Source: Streptomyces sioyaensis (GTDB lineage Bacteria > Actinomycetota > Actinomycetes > Streptomycetales > Streptomycetaceae). From it: 64,000 bases of DNA. Each line of letters starts with the position of its first letter. Position 1 is the stretch's first letter. Below the pieces are notes generated by a model. That model was not told the origin of the DNA. It made no database searches and was given only the letters and a program-made list of their open reading frames with translations. The translations under genes and the position numbers were made by a program. The stretch lies in contig NZ_SDIF01000021.1 in the NCBI RefSeq assembly GCF_004122735.1, positions 31,355 through 95,354 of the forward strand, in the 5' to 3' direction. Of this stretch, positions 46,480 through 54,793 are shown in pieces.

Positions 46480-47967
46480 GTGAGCGTTGACGAGAGCCAG
46501 GACAGCGAGACCGGAGCGGCCCCGGCCCGGCACGTCGGTGCACCGGCCGGGGAGTTGGAGGGCCTCGCCGAGCAGGCGCGGGCGCTGGCCGAAGGGCGGG
46601 TGACCTCGACCGCGCTGGTCCGGCGGACGCTGGAGCGCATCGCGGCCACCCAGGGCACGGTCAACGCCTTCCGGCGGGTACGGGCCGAGGCGGCGATGGC
46701 GGAGGCAGCGGAGGCCGACCGCAGGCTGGCGGCCGGGGAGCGGCTGCCGCTGCTCGGGGTGCCGGTCGCGGTCAAGGACGACACCGACGTGGCGGGCGAG
46801 CCGACCGCGTTCGGCTGCGCCGGCGAGTTCCCTCCCAAGGAGCGCGATGCCGAGGTCGTCCGGCGGCTGCGCGCGGCCGGCGCGATCATCGTCGGCAAGA
46901 CCAACGCCTGCGAACTGGGACAGTGGCCGTTCACCGAGGGCCCGGCGTTCGGCAACACCTGCAACCCCTGGAACCTCGCCCACACCCCGGGCGGCTCGTC
47001 CGGCGGCTCGGCCGCGGCGGTCGCGGCCGGGCTGGTGCCGGCCGCGCTCGGCACCGACGGCGCCGGCTCGGTGCGGATCCCCGCCGCCTGGTCCCACCTC
47101 GTCGGCATCAAGCCCCAGCGCGGCCGCATCTCCACCTGGCCCGACCCCGAGTCCTTCCAGGGCATCACCGGCATCGGACCGCTGGCCCGTACGGTCGAGG
47201 ACGCGGCGCTGCTGCTGGACGTGGCCAGCGGCAACCACGACGGCGATCTGCACCGGCCGCCCGCCATCGCGGCCCGCGAGGCGGCCGGCCGCGACCCGGG
47301 CCGGCTGCGGATCGCGCTGTCCTGGAAGGCGGCCCTCACCTTCACCCGCAAGCCGCTGCACCCGGATGTCCGGGCCGCGGTGACCGGGGTGGCCCGCACC
47401 CTGGCCCGCCTGGGGCACTTCGTCGAGGAGGCCGAACCGGACTACGGACTGGTCGGGCTCGCCTTCGTCCCGCGCGCCACGGCCGGCGTGGGGGAGTGGG
47501 CGGACCGGGTCCCCGACCGCTCCCTGCTGGACCGCCGGACGCGGGGGGCGGCGCGGATGGGCCGGCTGCTCGGCGGTCCGGTCCTGCGCCGGGCGCGCGC
47601 CGTCGAGAGGCGCCAACAGTCCCGGATCGGCGCGCTGTTCGGCCCCTACGACGTCCTGCTGACGCCGACCACGGCCACCCCGCCCCCGCGCATCGGCACC
47701 CTCGCCAAGCTCAACGGCTGGCGTACGGATCAGGCCATGATCGCTGCCTGTCCGTACGCCTGGCCGTGGAACGTCCTCGGCTGGCCGGGCCTGAGCGTGC
47801 CCGCGGGGTTCAGCGCCGACGGCCTGCCGTTGGGCGCCCAGCTGCTGGGCCCGGCCCACGCCGAGCCCCTGCTGATCTCGCTGGCCGCCCAGCTCCAGGA
47901 CGATCTGCGCTGGCACGAGCGGCGTCCGCCCGGACACCCGGAGCGGCTCGACGGCGTCCCGCGCTGA
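46480..47967 (+). CDS. amidase (amidase-signature family)
   Basis: 495 residues from a GTG. Catalytic lysine in PVAVKDDTD (Lys99), GGSSGGSAAA with the cis-serine (about 173-174) and nucleophile serine in GTDGAGSVR (Ser197): the Ser-cisSer-Lys triad of the family. No signal peptide. C-terminal CPYAWPWNVLGWPGLSVPAG is also typical. It hydrolyses a carboxamide of unknown identity; it lacks the GatA context. Confidence 0.92.
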   Translation: MSVDESQDSETGAAPARHVGAPAGELEGLAEQARALAEGRVTSTALVRRTLERIAATQGTVNAFRRVRAEAAMAEAAEADRRLAAGERLPLLGVPVAVKDDTDVAGEPTAFGCAGEFPPKERDAEVVRRLRAAGAIIVGKTNACELGQWPFTEGPAFGNTCNPWNLAHTPGGSSGGSAAAVAAGLVPAALGTDGAGSVRIPAAWSHLVGIKPQRGRISTWPDPESFQGITGIGPLARTVEDAALLLDVASGNHDGDLHRPPAIAAREAAGRDPGRLRIALSWKAALTFTRKPLHPDVRAAVTGVARTLARLGHFVEEAEPDYGLVGLAFVPRATAGVGEWADRVPDRSLLDRRTRGAARMGRLLGGPVLRRARAVERRQQSRIGALFGPYDVLLTPTTATPPPRIGTLAKLNGWRTDQAMIAACPYAWPWNVLGWPGLSVPAGFSADGLPLGAQLLGPAHAEPLLISLAAQLQDDLRWHERRPPGHPERLDGVPR

Positions 47968-47970
47968 GCC

Positions 47971-48525
47971 TCAGCCGAGCAGCGCGAGGATCGCCTCGGT
48001 GGTGTCGGTCTCGCCGAGCCGCGGGAAGACCTTCTCCACGCTGTTGCGGTGGGTGTCGGCGTCCAGGTCGGTCACCGCGTCGGTGGCGACGGTGACGTGG
48101 TAGCCGTGCTCGTGCGCGGCACGGGCGGTGGACTCGACCCCGATGCTGGTGGCGATGCCGGCGAGGACGACCTGGGTGACGCCGCGGCGGCGCAGCTCCA
48201 GGTCCAGGTTCGTGCCGTGGAAGGCGCCCCACTGCTGCTTGGTGACGAGGATGTCGCCGTTCTGCCGGTCGAGCTCGGGCACCAGCTCCGCCCAGTCGGC
48301 GGGCGGGGTGCCGCCCGGCCGTGCGGTCTCGGTACGGCCCGGCGCCCCGCCCGTGACGTTCACCAGGACGACGGGCAGTCGGTGCGCCCGGAACGCGGCG
48401 GCCAGCCGGGCGCCGCGCCCGATGACCTCGGCGGAGGGCAGCGGTATGCAGGGCAGACCGGCGATGCCGTGCTGCAGATCGATCAGAACCAGGGCGGTCG
48501 TGGCATCGAGGGTGGTGGCGGGCAT
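47971..48525 (-). CDS. isochorismatase-fold hydrolase lacking the catalytic cysteine
   Basis: 184 residues. Asp16 (LVLIDLQ) and Lys96 (LVTKQQWGAF) of the cysteine-hydrolase triad are present, but the loop where nicotinamidases carry cysteine reads GIATSIGVESTA with Gly129. True isochorismatases such as EntB and PhzD also have glycine there and hydrolyse vinyl ethers without a thiol nucleophile, so an isochorismatase-like chemistry is more likely than amide hydrolysis. Convergent with the amidase gene, three bases apart. Confidence 0.85.
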   Translation of the reverse strand: MPATTLDATTALVLIDLQHGIAGLPCIPLPSAEVIGRGARLAAAFRAHRLPVVLVNVTGGAPGRTETARPGGTPPADWAELVPELDRQNGDILVTKQQWGAFHGTNLDLELRRRGVTQVVLAGIATSIGVESTARAAHEHGYHVTVATDAVTDLDADTHRNSVEKVFPRLGETDTTEAILALLG

Positions 48526-48594
48526 GGGTGCTCCTTTGTGTGGTGACGGATGGTGGTGTGGTGACCGGGGTGGCCGGGGAGCCGATGGCCGGAT

Positions 48595-50148
48595 TCAGCC
48601 GCCGGTCCCGGTCCCGGTCCCCGGCCCGGTCCCGGCGGTCCCGGTCCCCGTCGCGCCGGGCCGCAGGCTGCGGTCGGCGAGGGTCAGGGTGAGCAGCAGC
48701 AGGCCGAGCACGACGCCGATCAGGGCGATCTCGTGCAGCCCGGAGTCGGAGGCGCGCTGCTCGTACAGCAGCCCGATGAGGCTGGACGCGGTGATCGCGC
48801 CGAGGTACTGGGCGGTGCGCTGGAGTCCGGCGGCCGCGCCCACGCCGTCGGCCGGGGCCTGGGCGTAGACGGCGGCCTGGTTGCCGGTGGAGGACAGGCC
48901 CTGAGGGATGCCGAAGAGCGCCCCGGCACACAGCAGCGCGACCAGCGGGCTGGCGCCCTGGAGCAGGAGGAAGACCCCGCTGCCCAGGGCGAGACAGGCC
49001 GCGGCGACGGTCAGCGGGGCGCGGATCCCCTTCGTCCGGGCGCCCATGAGCGAGCAGACCGCGGCCGCGAGGGACATCGGCAGCATGATCAGTCCGGCCT
49101 GGAAGGACGAGGCGCCGTGCACCTGCTCCAGCCACTGGCTGAAGCCGTACAGCACGCAGTAGATGACGAGGTAGGTCAGTCCGTGCCGGAGGTAGGTGCG
49201 CGCCAGGGCGCCGTTACGGGCGAGCATCCGCAGGTCGATGAAGGGCGCCGGATGGCGCAGCTGCCACCACACCAGCGCGCCCGCGAGCACTCCGGCCGGC
49301 GCCAGCAGCAGCCACTGCGGGGCCTCCAGGTGCAGCAGGAAGACCATGGCGCAGGTCAGCGCCGCGGCGAACAGGGCGATGCCCAGGGGGTCGAGGGAGG
49401 CGGAGGCGGTCCCCTCGTGCGCCGGCCGGGCGTCCTTCCGGTCGGCCGGGAGCCAGAGCAGCGCGCCGAGCAGGGCGAGCAGCGCGAGCGGGACGTTCAC
49501 CGCGAACACCGCGCGCCAGCCGGCGGTCGCGGCGAGCAGCCCGCCGAGCGTGGGGCCGACGGCCGCGCTGCCCAGCGCGGCGAGCGAGAGCCGGCCGAGC
49601 ACCCGGCGCGGGGTGGGGTGGCCGGTCCGCCGGGACTCGGCGCGCAGCACCGCCATCGCGGCGGGGTAGGCGGCCGCGGTGCCGATCCCGAGCACGACCC
49701 GGGAGACGATCAGCAGCGCGAAGGTGGGGGCCAGCGCTCCGAGGACGCCCGCCGCGCAGACGGTCAGCGCACCGGCGACGAACACCCGGCGGGGCCCGAT
49801 GCGGTCGGCGAGCCGCCCCAACGACGGCTGGCCCACCGCACTGGCGAGGTACATCGCGGAGATCAGCCAGGCGGTGTCGGCGGCGCCGACGTGGAAGTCC
49901 TGGCCGATCGCCACCAGCGCGGTGGCGATCATCGTCGAGTTGATGGGGTTCAGCAGTGAGCCGAGCAGCAGGGGCGTCATCAGCCGGGCGCCGAAGGCAC
50001 GGCCGGAGCCGGTGTCTGGGGCGCCGTCGGGGGCGGTCCGTGCACCGGCCTCCTGCGCCGGGGCGCCGGCCGCCGGCGGTACGGCCGCCTCCGGTACGGC
50101 GGCCTCCGGCGCCGCGCCGCCCCGTCCCGGCCTGGCGGAGTCGTTCAT
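48595..50148 (-). CDS. MFS drug-efflux transporter (DHA2-like)
   Basis: 517 residues from the ATG at 50148. About 12-14 membrane helices; motif A GRLADRIGPRRVFVAG, motif C-like LAALGSAAVGPTLGGLLAATAGWRAVFAVNVP, typical of multidrug exporters. Unusual low-complexity ends: an Ala/Pro repeat (PEAAVPEAAVPPAAG) at residues about 15-30 and a Gly/Thr tail (TGTGTAGTGPGTGTGTGG). Its start overlaps the stop of the MarR gene (ATGA), so regulator and pump are one operon. Confidence 0.9.
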   Translation of the reverse strand: MNDSARPGRGGAAPEAAVPEAAVPPAAGAPAQEAGARTAPDGAPDTGSGRAFGARLMTPLLLGSLLNPINSTMIATALVAIGQDFHVGAADTAWLISAMYLASAVGQPSLGRLADRIGPRRVFVAGALTVCAAGVLGALAPTFALLIVSRVVLGIGTAAAYPAAMAVLRAESRRTGHPTPRRVLGRLSLAALGSAAVGPTLGGLLAATAGWRAVFAVNVPLALLALLGALLWLPADRKDARPAHEGTASASLDPLGIALFAAALTCAMVFLLHLEAPQWLLLAPAGVLAGALVWWQLRHPAPFIDLRMLARNGALARTYLRHGLTYLVIYCVLYGFSQWLEQVHGASSFQAGLIMLPMSLAAAVCSLMGARTKGIRAPLTVAAACLALGSGVFLLLQGASPLVALLCAGALFGIPQGLSSTGNQAAVYAQAPADGVGAAAGLQRTAQYLGAITASSLIGLLYEQRASDSGLHEIALIGVVLGLLLLTLTLADRSLRPGATGTGTAGTGPGTGTGTGG

Positions 50149-50576
50149 GGCGACATCAGCCGCCGCATCAGCTCGGTGGCCGTCGCCAGGGTCCGCTGCT
50201 CCTCCGGGGTCAGCCGGTCGGCGATGGCCACCGCCAGCCAGTTGTGCTTGGCCTGCCGTACGACGGCGAGCAACCGGCGGCCCTCCTCGGTGAGGGAGAA
50301 GACGACCTGGCGGCCGTCCGTCGGATGCGGGCGGCGGGCGAGGACGCCGCGCTCCTCCAGCCCCCCGACGGTCAGCCGCATGGACTGCGGGCGGACCCGC
50401 TCGGCGCGGGCCAGGTCGGCGATGGTGGCCTCGCCGTCGGTGTCGATGCGGCCGATCACCGCGCGCTGGGTCGGGCTGAGCTCGCCATGGGGCGAGGCGG
50501 CGCGCATCTGCCGCATGAGCAGGGAGACGGCGGCGCCCAGCTCCGTCGCGAGATGTTCGTGGTCCTTTTCCGTCAT
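50145..50576 (-). CDS. MarR-family transcriptional regulator
   Basis: 143 residues from the ATG at 50576. Winged helix: LSPTQRAVIGRIDTDGEATIADLARAERVRPQSM (in pieces) and the wing ARRPHPTDGRQVVFSLTEEGR with the conserved D-x-R. It precedes and is coupled to the MFS pump, and a perfect operator lies just upstream of its start, so it is very likely an autorepressor and regulator of the pump. Confidence 0.92.
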   Translation of the reverse strand: MTEKDHEHLATELGAAVSLLMRQMRAASPHGELSPTQRAVIGRIDTDGEATIADLARAERVRPQSMRLTVGGLEERGVLARRPHPTDGRQVVFSLTEEGRRLLAVVRQAKHNWLAVAIADRLTPEEQRTLATATELMRRLMSP

Positions 50577-50593
50577 ACCTCCACCGTAGGAGA

Positions 50594-50625
50594 TTGACAG
50601 GCAAACTTGCAAGCTTGCCTGTCAA
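50594..50625. promoter_or_regulatory. MarR operator
   Basis: Perfect 11-bp inverted repeat TTGACAGGCAA (50594-50604) / TTGCCTGTCAA (50615-50625) with a 10-bp centre that contains CTTGCAAG. It is AT-rich against its surroundings and lies 18 bp upstream of the marR start; the TTGACA could double as a -35 element. Confidence 0.8.
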
Positions 50626-50667
50626 TATTCCCCGGAAGGGCCCGGGCACGCCACGGGGGAGATGGTC

Positions 50668-50696
50668 TTGCCACGGTGCGTGACGGGGCTTACGGT
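50668..50696 (+). promoter_or_regulatory. promoter of the pyrimidine-catabolism unit 1
   Basis: TTGCCA (50668-50673), 17-bp spacer, TACGGT (50691-50696). The -35 and first half of the spacer (TTGCCACGGTGCGTGAC) match the region upstream of the dihydropyrimidinase gene at 54626 in 15 of 17 positions, so a shared regulator may bind the spacer. Confidence 0.65.
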
Positions 50697-50781
50697 CACC
50701 TCCACACGCGTAGATCGCGCCGTGCACCGGGTCGTGGATCCCGCGTGGCCGCAGGCTGACGCATCGACAAAGGAGCAGCTC

Positions 50782-51624
50782 ATGGCCGATGTTGTGCGTG
50801 CCGCACTGGTCCAGGCGACCTGGACCGGCGACACCGAATCGATGATCGCGAAGCATGAGGAGTACGCCAGAGCGGCGGCCGCGCAGGGCGCGAAGGTGAT
50901 CGGCTTCCAGGAGGTCTTCAACGCTCCGTACTTCTGCCAGGTCCAGGAGCCCGAGCACTACCGCTGGGCGGAGCCGGTGCCCGACGGCCCGACCGTCCGG
51001 CGGATGCAGGACCTCGCCCGCGAGACCGGCATGGTCATCGTCGTCCCCGTCTTCGAGGTCGAACAGTCCGGCTTCTACTACAACACCGCGGCCGTGATCG
51101 ACGCCGACGGCACCGTCCTGGGCAGCTACCGCAAGCACCACATCCCGCAGGTCAAGGGCTTCTGGGAGAAGTACTACTTCAAGCCGGGCAACGCCGGCTG
51201 GCCGGTCTTCGACACCGCCGTCGGCAAGATCGGCGTCTACATCTGCTACGACCGCCACTTCCCGGAAGGCTGGCGGCAGTTGGGCCTCAACGGCGCCCAG
51301 CTCGTCTACAACCCCTCCGCCACCTCCCGCGGCCTGTCCGGCTACCTGTGGCAGCTGGAGCAGCCCGCGGCCGCGGTCGCCAACGAGTACTTCATCGCGG
51401 CGATCAACCGGGTCGGTGTCGAGGAGTACGGCGACAACGACTTCTACGGCACCAGCTACTTCGTCGACCCCCGGGGCCAGTTCGTCGGCGCGCTCGCCAG
51501 TGACTCCAAGGAGGAACTGGTCGTCCGCGACCTCGACTTCTCCCTGATCGACGAGGTCCGCCAGCAATGGGCCTTCTACCGCGACCGCCGCCCCGACGCG
51601 TACGACGGGCTGGTGCAGCCATGA
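50782..51624 (+). CDS. N-carbamoyl-beta-alanine amidohydrolase (nitrilase superfamily)
   Basis: 280 residues from the ATG at 50782 with an AAGGAG site. Nitrilase triad: Glu44 in IGFQEVFNAPY, Lys118 in SYRKHHIPQ and Cys155 in GVYICYDRHFPEGW, which fits beta-ureidopropionase/carbamoylputrescine-amidase-like enzymes. It would cleave N-carbamoyl-beta-alanine (product of dihydropyrimidinase) to beta-alanine, CO2 and ammonia. It overlaps the aminotransferase gene by ATGA. Confidence 0.88.
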   Translation: MADVVRAALVQATWTGDTESMIAKHEEYARAAAAQGAKVIGFQEVFNAPYFCQVQEPEHYRWAEPVPDGPTVRRMQDLARETGMVIVVPVFEVEQSGFYYNTAAVIDADGTVLGSYRKHHIPQVKGFWEKYYFKPGNAGWPVFDTAVGKIGVYICYDRHFPEGWRQLGLNGAQLVYNPSATSRGLSGYLWQLEQPAAAVANEYFIAAINRVGVEEYGDNDFYGTSYFVDPRGQFVGALASDSKEELVVRDLDFSLIDEVRQQWAFYRDRRPDAYDGLVQP

Positions 51625-52943
51625 CCCAGCACCCCCAGGACGCGGCGAGCCTGCACGCCCGCCACCAGGCCGTCCTGCCCTCCTGGCTGAGCCTCTACTA
51701 CGAGCGGCCGCTCGAACTCACCCACGGCGAGGGCCGGCACGTCTGGGACGCCGAGGGCAACCGCTACCTCGACTTCTTCGGCGGCATCCTCACCACCATG
51801 ACGGCCCATGCGCTGCCCGAGGTGACCAAGGCCGTCAGCGAGCAGGCCGGCCGCATCATCCACACCTCGACGCTCTACCTCTCCCGCCCGATGGTCGACC
51901 TGGCCGAGCGGATCGCGGCGCTCTCCGGCATCCCCGACGCCCGGGTCTTCTTCACCACCTCCGGTACGGAGGCCAATGACGCGGCCCTGCTGCTGGCCAC
52001 CGCCCACCGCCGCTCCAACCAGGTCCTGGCGATGCGCAACAGCTACCACGGACGGTCGTTCTCCACCGTCGGCATCACCGGCAACCAGAGCTGGTCGCCG
52101 ACCAGCCTCTCGCCGCTCCAGACGCTCTACGTGCACGGCGGGGTGCGCACCCGCGGCCCGTACGCGGAGCTCGGCGACCGCGACTACATCGCGGCCTGCG
52201 TCGCCGACCTGGAGGACATGCTCCAGCAGACCGCGGGCGGCATCGCCGCCCTGATCGCCGAACCGGTGCAGGGCGTCGGCGGGTTCACCATGCCGCCGGA
52301 CGGCCTGTACGCCGCCTTCCGCGAGGTGCTCGCCCGGCACGGCATCCTCTGGATCAGCGACGAGGTGCAGACCGGCTGGGGCCGTACCGGCGACCACTTC
52401 TGGGGCTGGCAGGCGCACGCCGACAACGGCCCGCCGGACCTGCTCACCTTCGCCAAGGGCATCGGCAACGGCATGGCCATCGGCGGCGTCGTGGCCCGTG
52501 CCGAGGTGATGAACTCGCTCACCGCGAACTCCATCTCCACCTTCGGCGGCAGCCCCGTCACCATGGCCGCGGGCCTCGCCAACCTCACCTACCTGCTCGA
52601 ACACGATCTGCAGGGCAACGCCCGACGGGTCGGCGGACTGCTCATCGAACGGCTGCGGGCGGTGACCGCCGGACTCGACGTGGTACGGGAGGTGCGCGGC
52701 CGCGGCCTGATGATCGGCGTCGAACTCGTCCGACCCGGCACCGACGAGCGCGCACCGGAGGCCGCGTCACTGGTGCTGGAGGCCGCCCGCGAGCGCGGTC
52801 TACTGATCGGCAAGGGCGGCCAGGGCGGCGCCTCGCTGCGCATCGCGCCCCCGATGACGCTGACCGTCGCCGAGGCGGAAGAGGGCGCGACGCTGCTCGC
52901 GGACGCACTTCAGGCGGTGCAGGGGGTCCTGGCGCCTTCCTAG
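51621..52943 (+). CDS. class III aminotransferase, likely beta-alanine:pyruvate/oxo-acid type
   Basis: 440 residues. PLP fold type I, class III: FFTTSGTEANDAALLLA, NSYHGRSFSTVG, GGIAALIAEPVQGVGGF, ILWISDEVQTGWGRTG and the Schiff-base lysine in LLTFAKGIGNGMAIGG (about residue 278). In this context it should transfer the amino group of beta-alanine or 3-aminoisobutyrate, giving a malonate semialdehyde. Its final 50 codons and terminator are the source of the downstream 221-bp repeats. Confidence 0.88.
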   Translation: MTQHPQDAASLHARHQAVLPSWLSLYYERPLELTHGEGRHVWDAEGNRYLDFFGGILTTMTAHALPEVTKAVSEQAGRIIHTSTLYLSRPMVDLAERIAALSGIPDARVFFTTSGTEANDAALLLATAHRRSNQVLAMRNSYHGRSFSTVGITGNQSWSPTSLSPLQTLYVHGGVRTRGPYAELGDRDYIAACVADLEDMLQQTAGGIAALIAEPVQGVGGFTMPPDGLYAAFREVLARHGILWISDEVQTGWGRTGDHFWGWQAHADNGPPDLLTFAKGIGNGMAIGGVVARAEVMNSLTANSISTFGGSPVTMAAGLANLTYLLEHDLQGNARRVGGLLIERLRAVTAGLDVVREVRGRGLMIGVELVRPGTDERAPEAASLVLEAARERGLLIGKGGQGGASLRIAPPMTLTVAEAEEGATLLADALQAVQGVLAPS

Positions 52944-53400
52944 GCGCGGGCTCCGGAAGCGCGCGCCTAGGAAGGCGCCAGGACCCCCTGCACCGCCTGA
53001 AGTGCGTCCGCGAGCGCGGTCTACTGATCGGCAAGGGCGGCCAGGGCGGCGCCTCGCTGCGCATCGCGCCCCCGATGACGCTGACCGTCGCCGAGGCGGA
53101 AGAGGGCGCGACGCTGCTCGCGGACGCACTTCAGGCGGTGCAGGGGGTCCTGGCGCCTTCCTAGGCGCGGGCTCCGGAAGCGCGCGCCTAGGAAGGCGCC
53201 AGGACCCCCTGCACCGCCTGAAGTGCGTCCGCGAGCGCGGTCTACTGATCGGCAAGGGCGGCCAGGGCGGCGCCTCGCTGCGCATCGCGCCCCCGATGAC
53301 GCTGACCGTCGCCGAGGCGGAAGAGGGCGCGACGCTGCTCGCGGACGCACTTCAGGCGGTGCAGGGGGTCCTGGCGCCTTCCTAGGCGCGGGCTCCGGAA
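52790..53400. repeat. 221-bp tandem array with 54-bp inverted arms (aminotransferase 3' end)
   Basis: The last part of the aminotransferase gene, from GAGCGCGGTCTACTG (52791), recurs at 53012 and 53233: exact 221-bp period, three copies of the coding tail. Each of the first two copies is followed by a 13-nt loop and a perfect 54-bp reverse complement of its own end (left arm 52895-52948, right arm 52962-53015; likewise about 53116-53236). After the third copy normal sequence resumes at about 53401. The rest of the gap to 53546 shows no gene. Confidence 0.9.
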
Positions 53401-53546
53401 GCGCGCGGCCGGGGGCGGGCCAGGCCGGGGCCGGGGTCCTCGCTCCGGCTCCGGCCGCCGTCCCGGCGGCGTGTCACCGGGCGGTTCGGGTGGTCCGGGC
53501 GAGCCGGGCGGGCCGGGTGGTCCGATCGGAACCGTGCGGACGCGTC

Positions 53547-54431
53547 CTACGCCTGAGCCGCCGCCTCCCGGACCGTCTCGGCCACCAGGCGGAAGAAGCG
53601 GGTGTGCGCCCGCCGGCTGCACGGGGCCTCCGGGTTCCACGGCAGCAGCCGGGCCCGGGCCTCGATCGCGCGCCAGTGCTCGTCGGTCCGGAGCTCCTCG
53701 GGCCGGGCGGCGTTGATCCGTACGTCCGTCAGCACGATGTCCGGGGCCATCGCCGCGGCCTCCGCCCAGCCGACCGTGGACCAGTTCAGACCGGAACCGG
53801 CCGGCGGTTCCAGCAGGCCGACGCCGTGTTCGGTCAGCGCCCGCAGCTCCGGCCAGGAACCGGGCCGGGCCAGATGCACCCGCGCGGGGCCCGCGGGCGA
53901 CAGTGCCAGCACCCGCGGCCGTACCGCGCCGCCGGCCGCCTGCCGCAGGGCGTCCTCCGCGGCGTCCAACTCGCGTGCGGCGCCCAGGGGTTCACCCCGG
54001 CCGAGCGAGCCGGCCAGCGCCGCGAACCGCTCGCGCACCTCGGCCAGGCTGCGGCCGGGTCCCACCGCGACCGTGGCGAGCGGGACATGGGTCTCCAGCT
54101 CTTCCGCCGTCTGCTGCGTCAGGCCGTAGACCTGCTCGCCGTCATAGGTCACCGCCACCACCAGGTCCGGCTCCGCCGCCAGCAGGGCGTCCGGACGCAG
54201 GGCGTGGCCCGCACCGAGGTAGTCGATCTCCGCGAGCGGCAGCTCCCCGCCCTTGGCGGGGTCGGGGGCGGCGCCGTCGTGCGGGGACCCGAACAGCCCG
54301 ACGGGCCGTATGCCGTGGTCCCACAGCGTCGCCCCCGCCTGTATGTACGCCACGATCCGGTACGGCCGCTGCCCGGCCACCGCGAGGCGCCCCCGGTCGT
54401 CGGAGAACTCCCACGGTGTGCTCTGCTCCAT
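53547..54431 (-). CDS. TroA/FepB-like substrate-binding-fold protein without signal peptide
   Basis: 294 residues from the ATG at 54431. The pattern (RLAVAGQRPYRIVAYIQAG, ALLAAEPDLVVAVTYDGEQ, APDIVLTDVR) is that of iron/siderophore ABC binding proteins. The N-terminus (MEQSTPWEFSDDRGRLA) has no signal or lipobox, and the 28-residue in-frame extension upstream is not a signal either. No permease or ATPase is adjacent. It is divergent from dihydropyrimidinase inside the pyrimidine cluster, so it might bind a ligand in the cytoplasm. Confidence 0.75.
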   Translation of the reverse strand: MEQSTPWEFSDDRGRLAVAGQRPYRIVAYIQAGATLWDHGIRPVGLFGSPHDGAAPDPAKGGELPLAEIDYLGAGHALRPDALLAAEPDLVVAVTYDGEQVYGLTQQTAEELETHVPLATVAVGPGRSLAEVRERFAALAGSLGRGEPLGAARELDAAEDALRQAAGGAVRPRVLALSPAGPARVHLARPGSWPELRALTEHGVGLLEPPAGSGLNWSTVGWAEAAAMAPDIVLTDVRINAARPEELRTDEHWRAIEARARLLPWNPEAPCSRRAHTRFFRLVAETVREAAAQA

Positions 54432-54793
54432 GACCTGCCGCCTTCCGCGTCGTCCGTGCCGTACCGCTCGCCAGGGTCCCCGCCCGGGTCGGCGGATATC
54501 TGCCCATCGCGCCACCCCCGCACCCCTCCGGCCCCGGCCGCTGACACGGCGTCCGGGCCCGCGTTCAACCGGCCGGCTGATCGTGGCCGCAACACGAAAG
54601 TCTCCACCGAGGAACGGTCACGGTATTGCCACCGTGGGTGACATGCTTCTACGGTCTCCCTCTCAGCCGGAATCTACGGGTGTAGACCGGTTGTGACGTG
54701 GCGTCAGCGGAGCAAGGCCTGCCCAGGGGACGGTGCGCGTCGGGCTCCGCCTTCCGGTGCCACACGAGGTCGTTGATGCGGAAGGGAGCAGGG
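54432..54793. promoter_or_regulatory. divergent promoter region of the dihydropyrimidinase unit
   Basis: Contains TTGCCA (54626-54631), 18-bp spacer, TACGGT (54650-54655), the twin of the promoter at 50668. Just downstream is TCTAC-GGGT-GTAGA (54673-54686), a perfect 5-bp inverted repeat that could be an operator. The first half (54432-54600) shows nothing recognisable. Confidence 0.6.

Noticed and set aside
53002..54641. Frames inside and beyond the 221-bp repeats that repeat the aminotransferase tail
   Set aside because: They are products of the duplicated tail; 221 is not a multiple of three and no start or complete domain is present.
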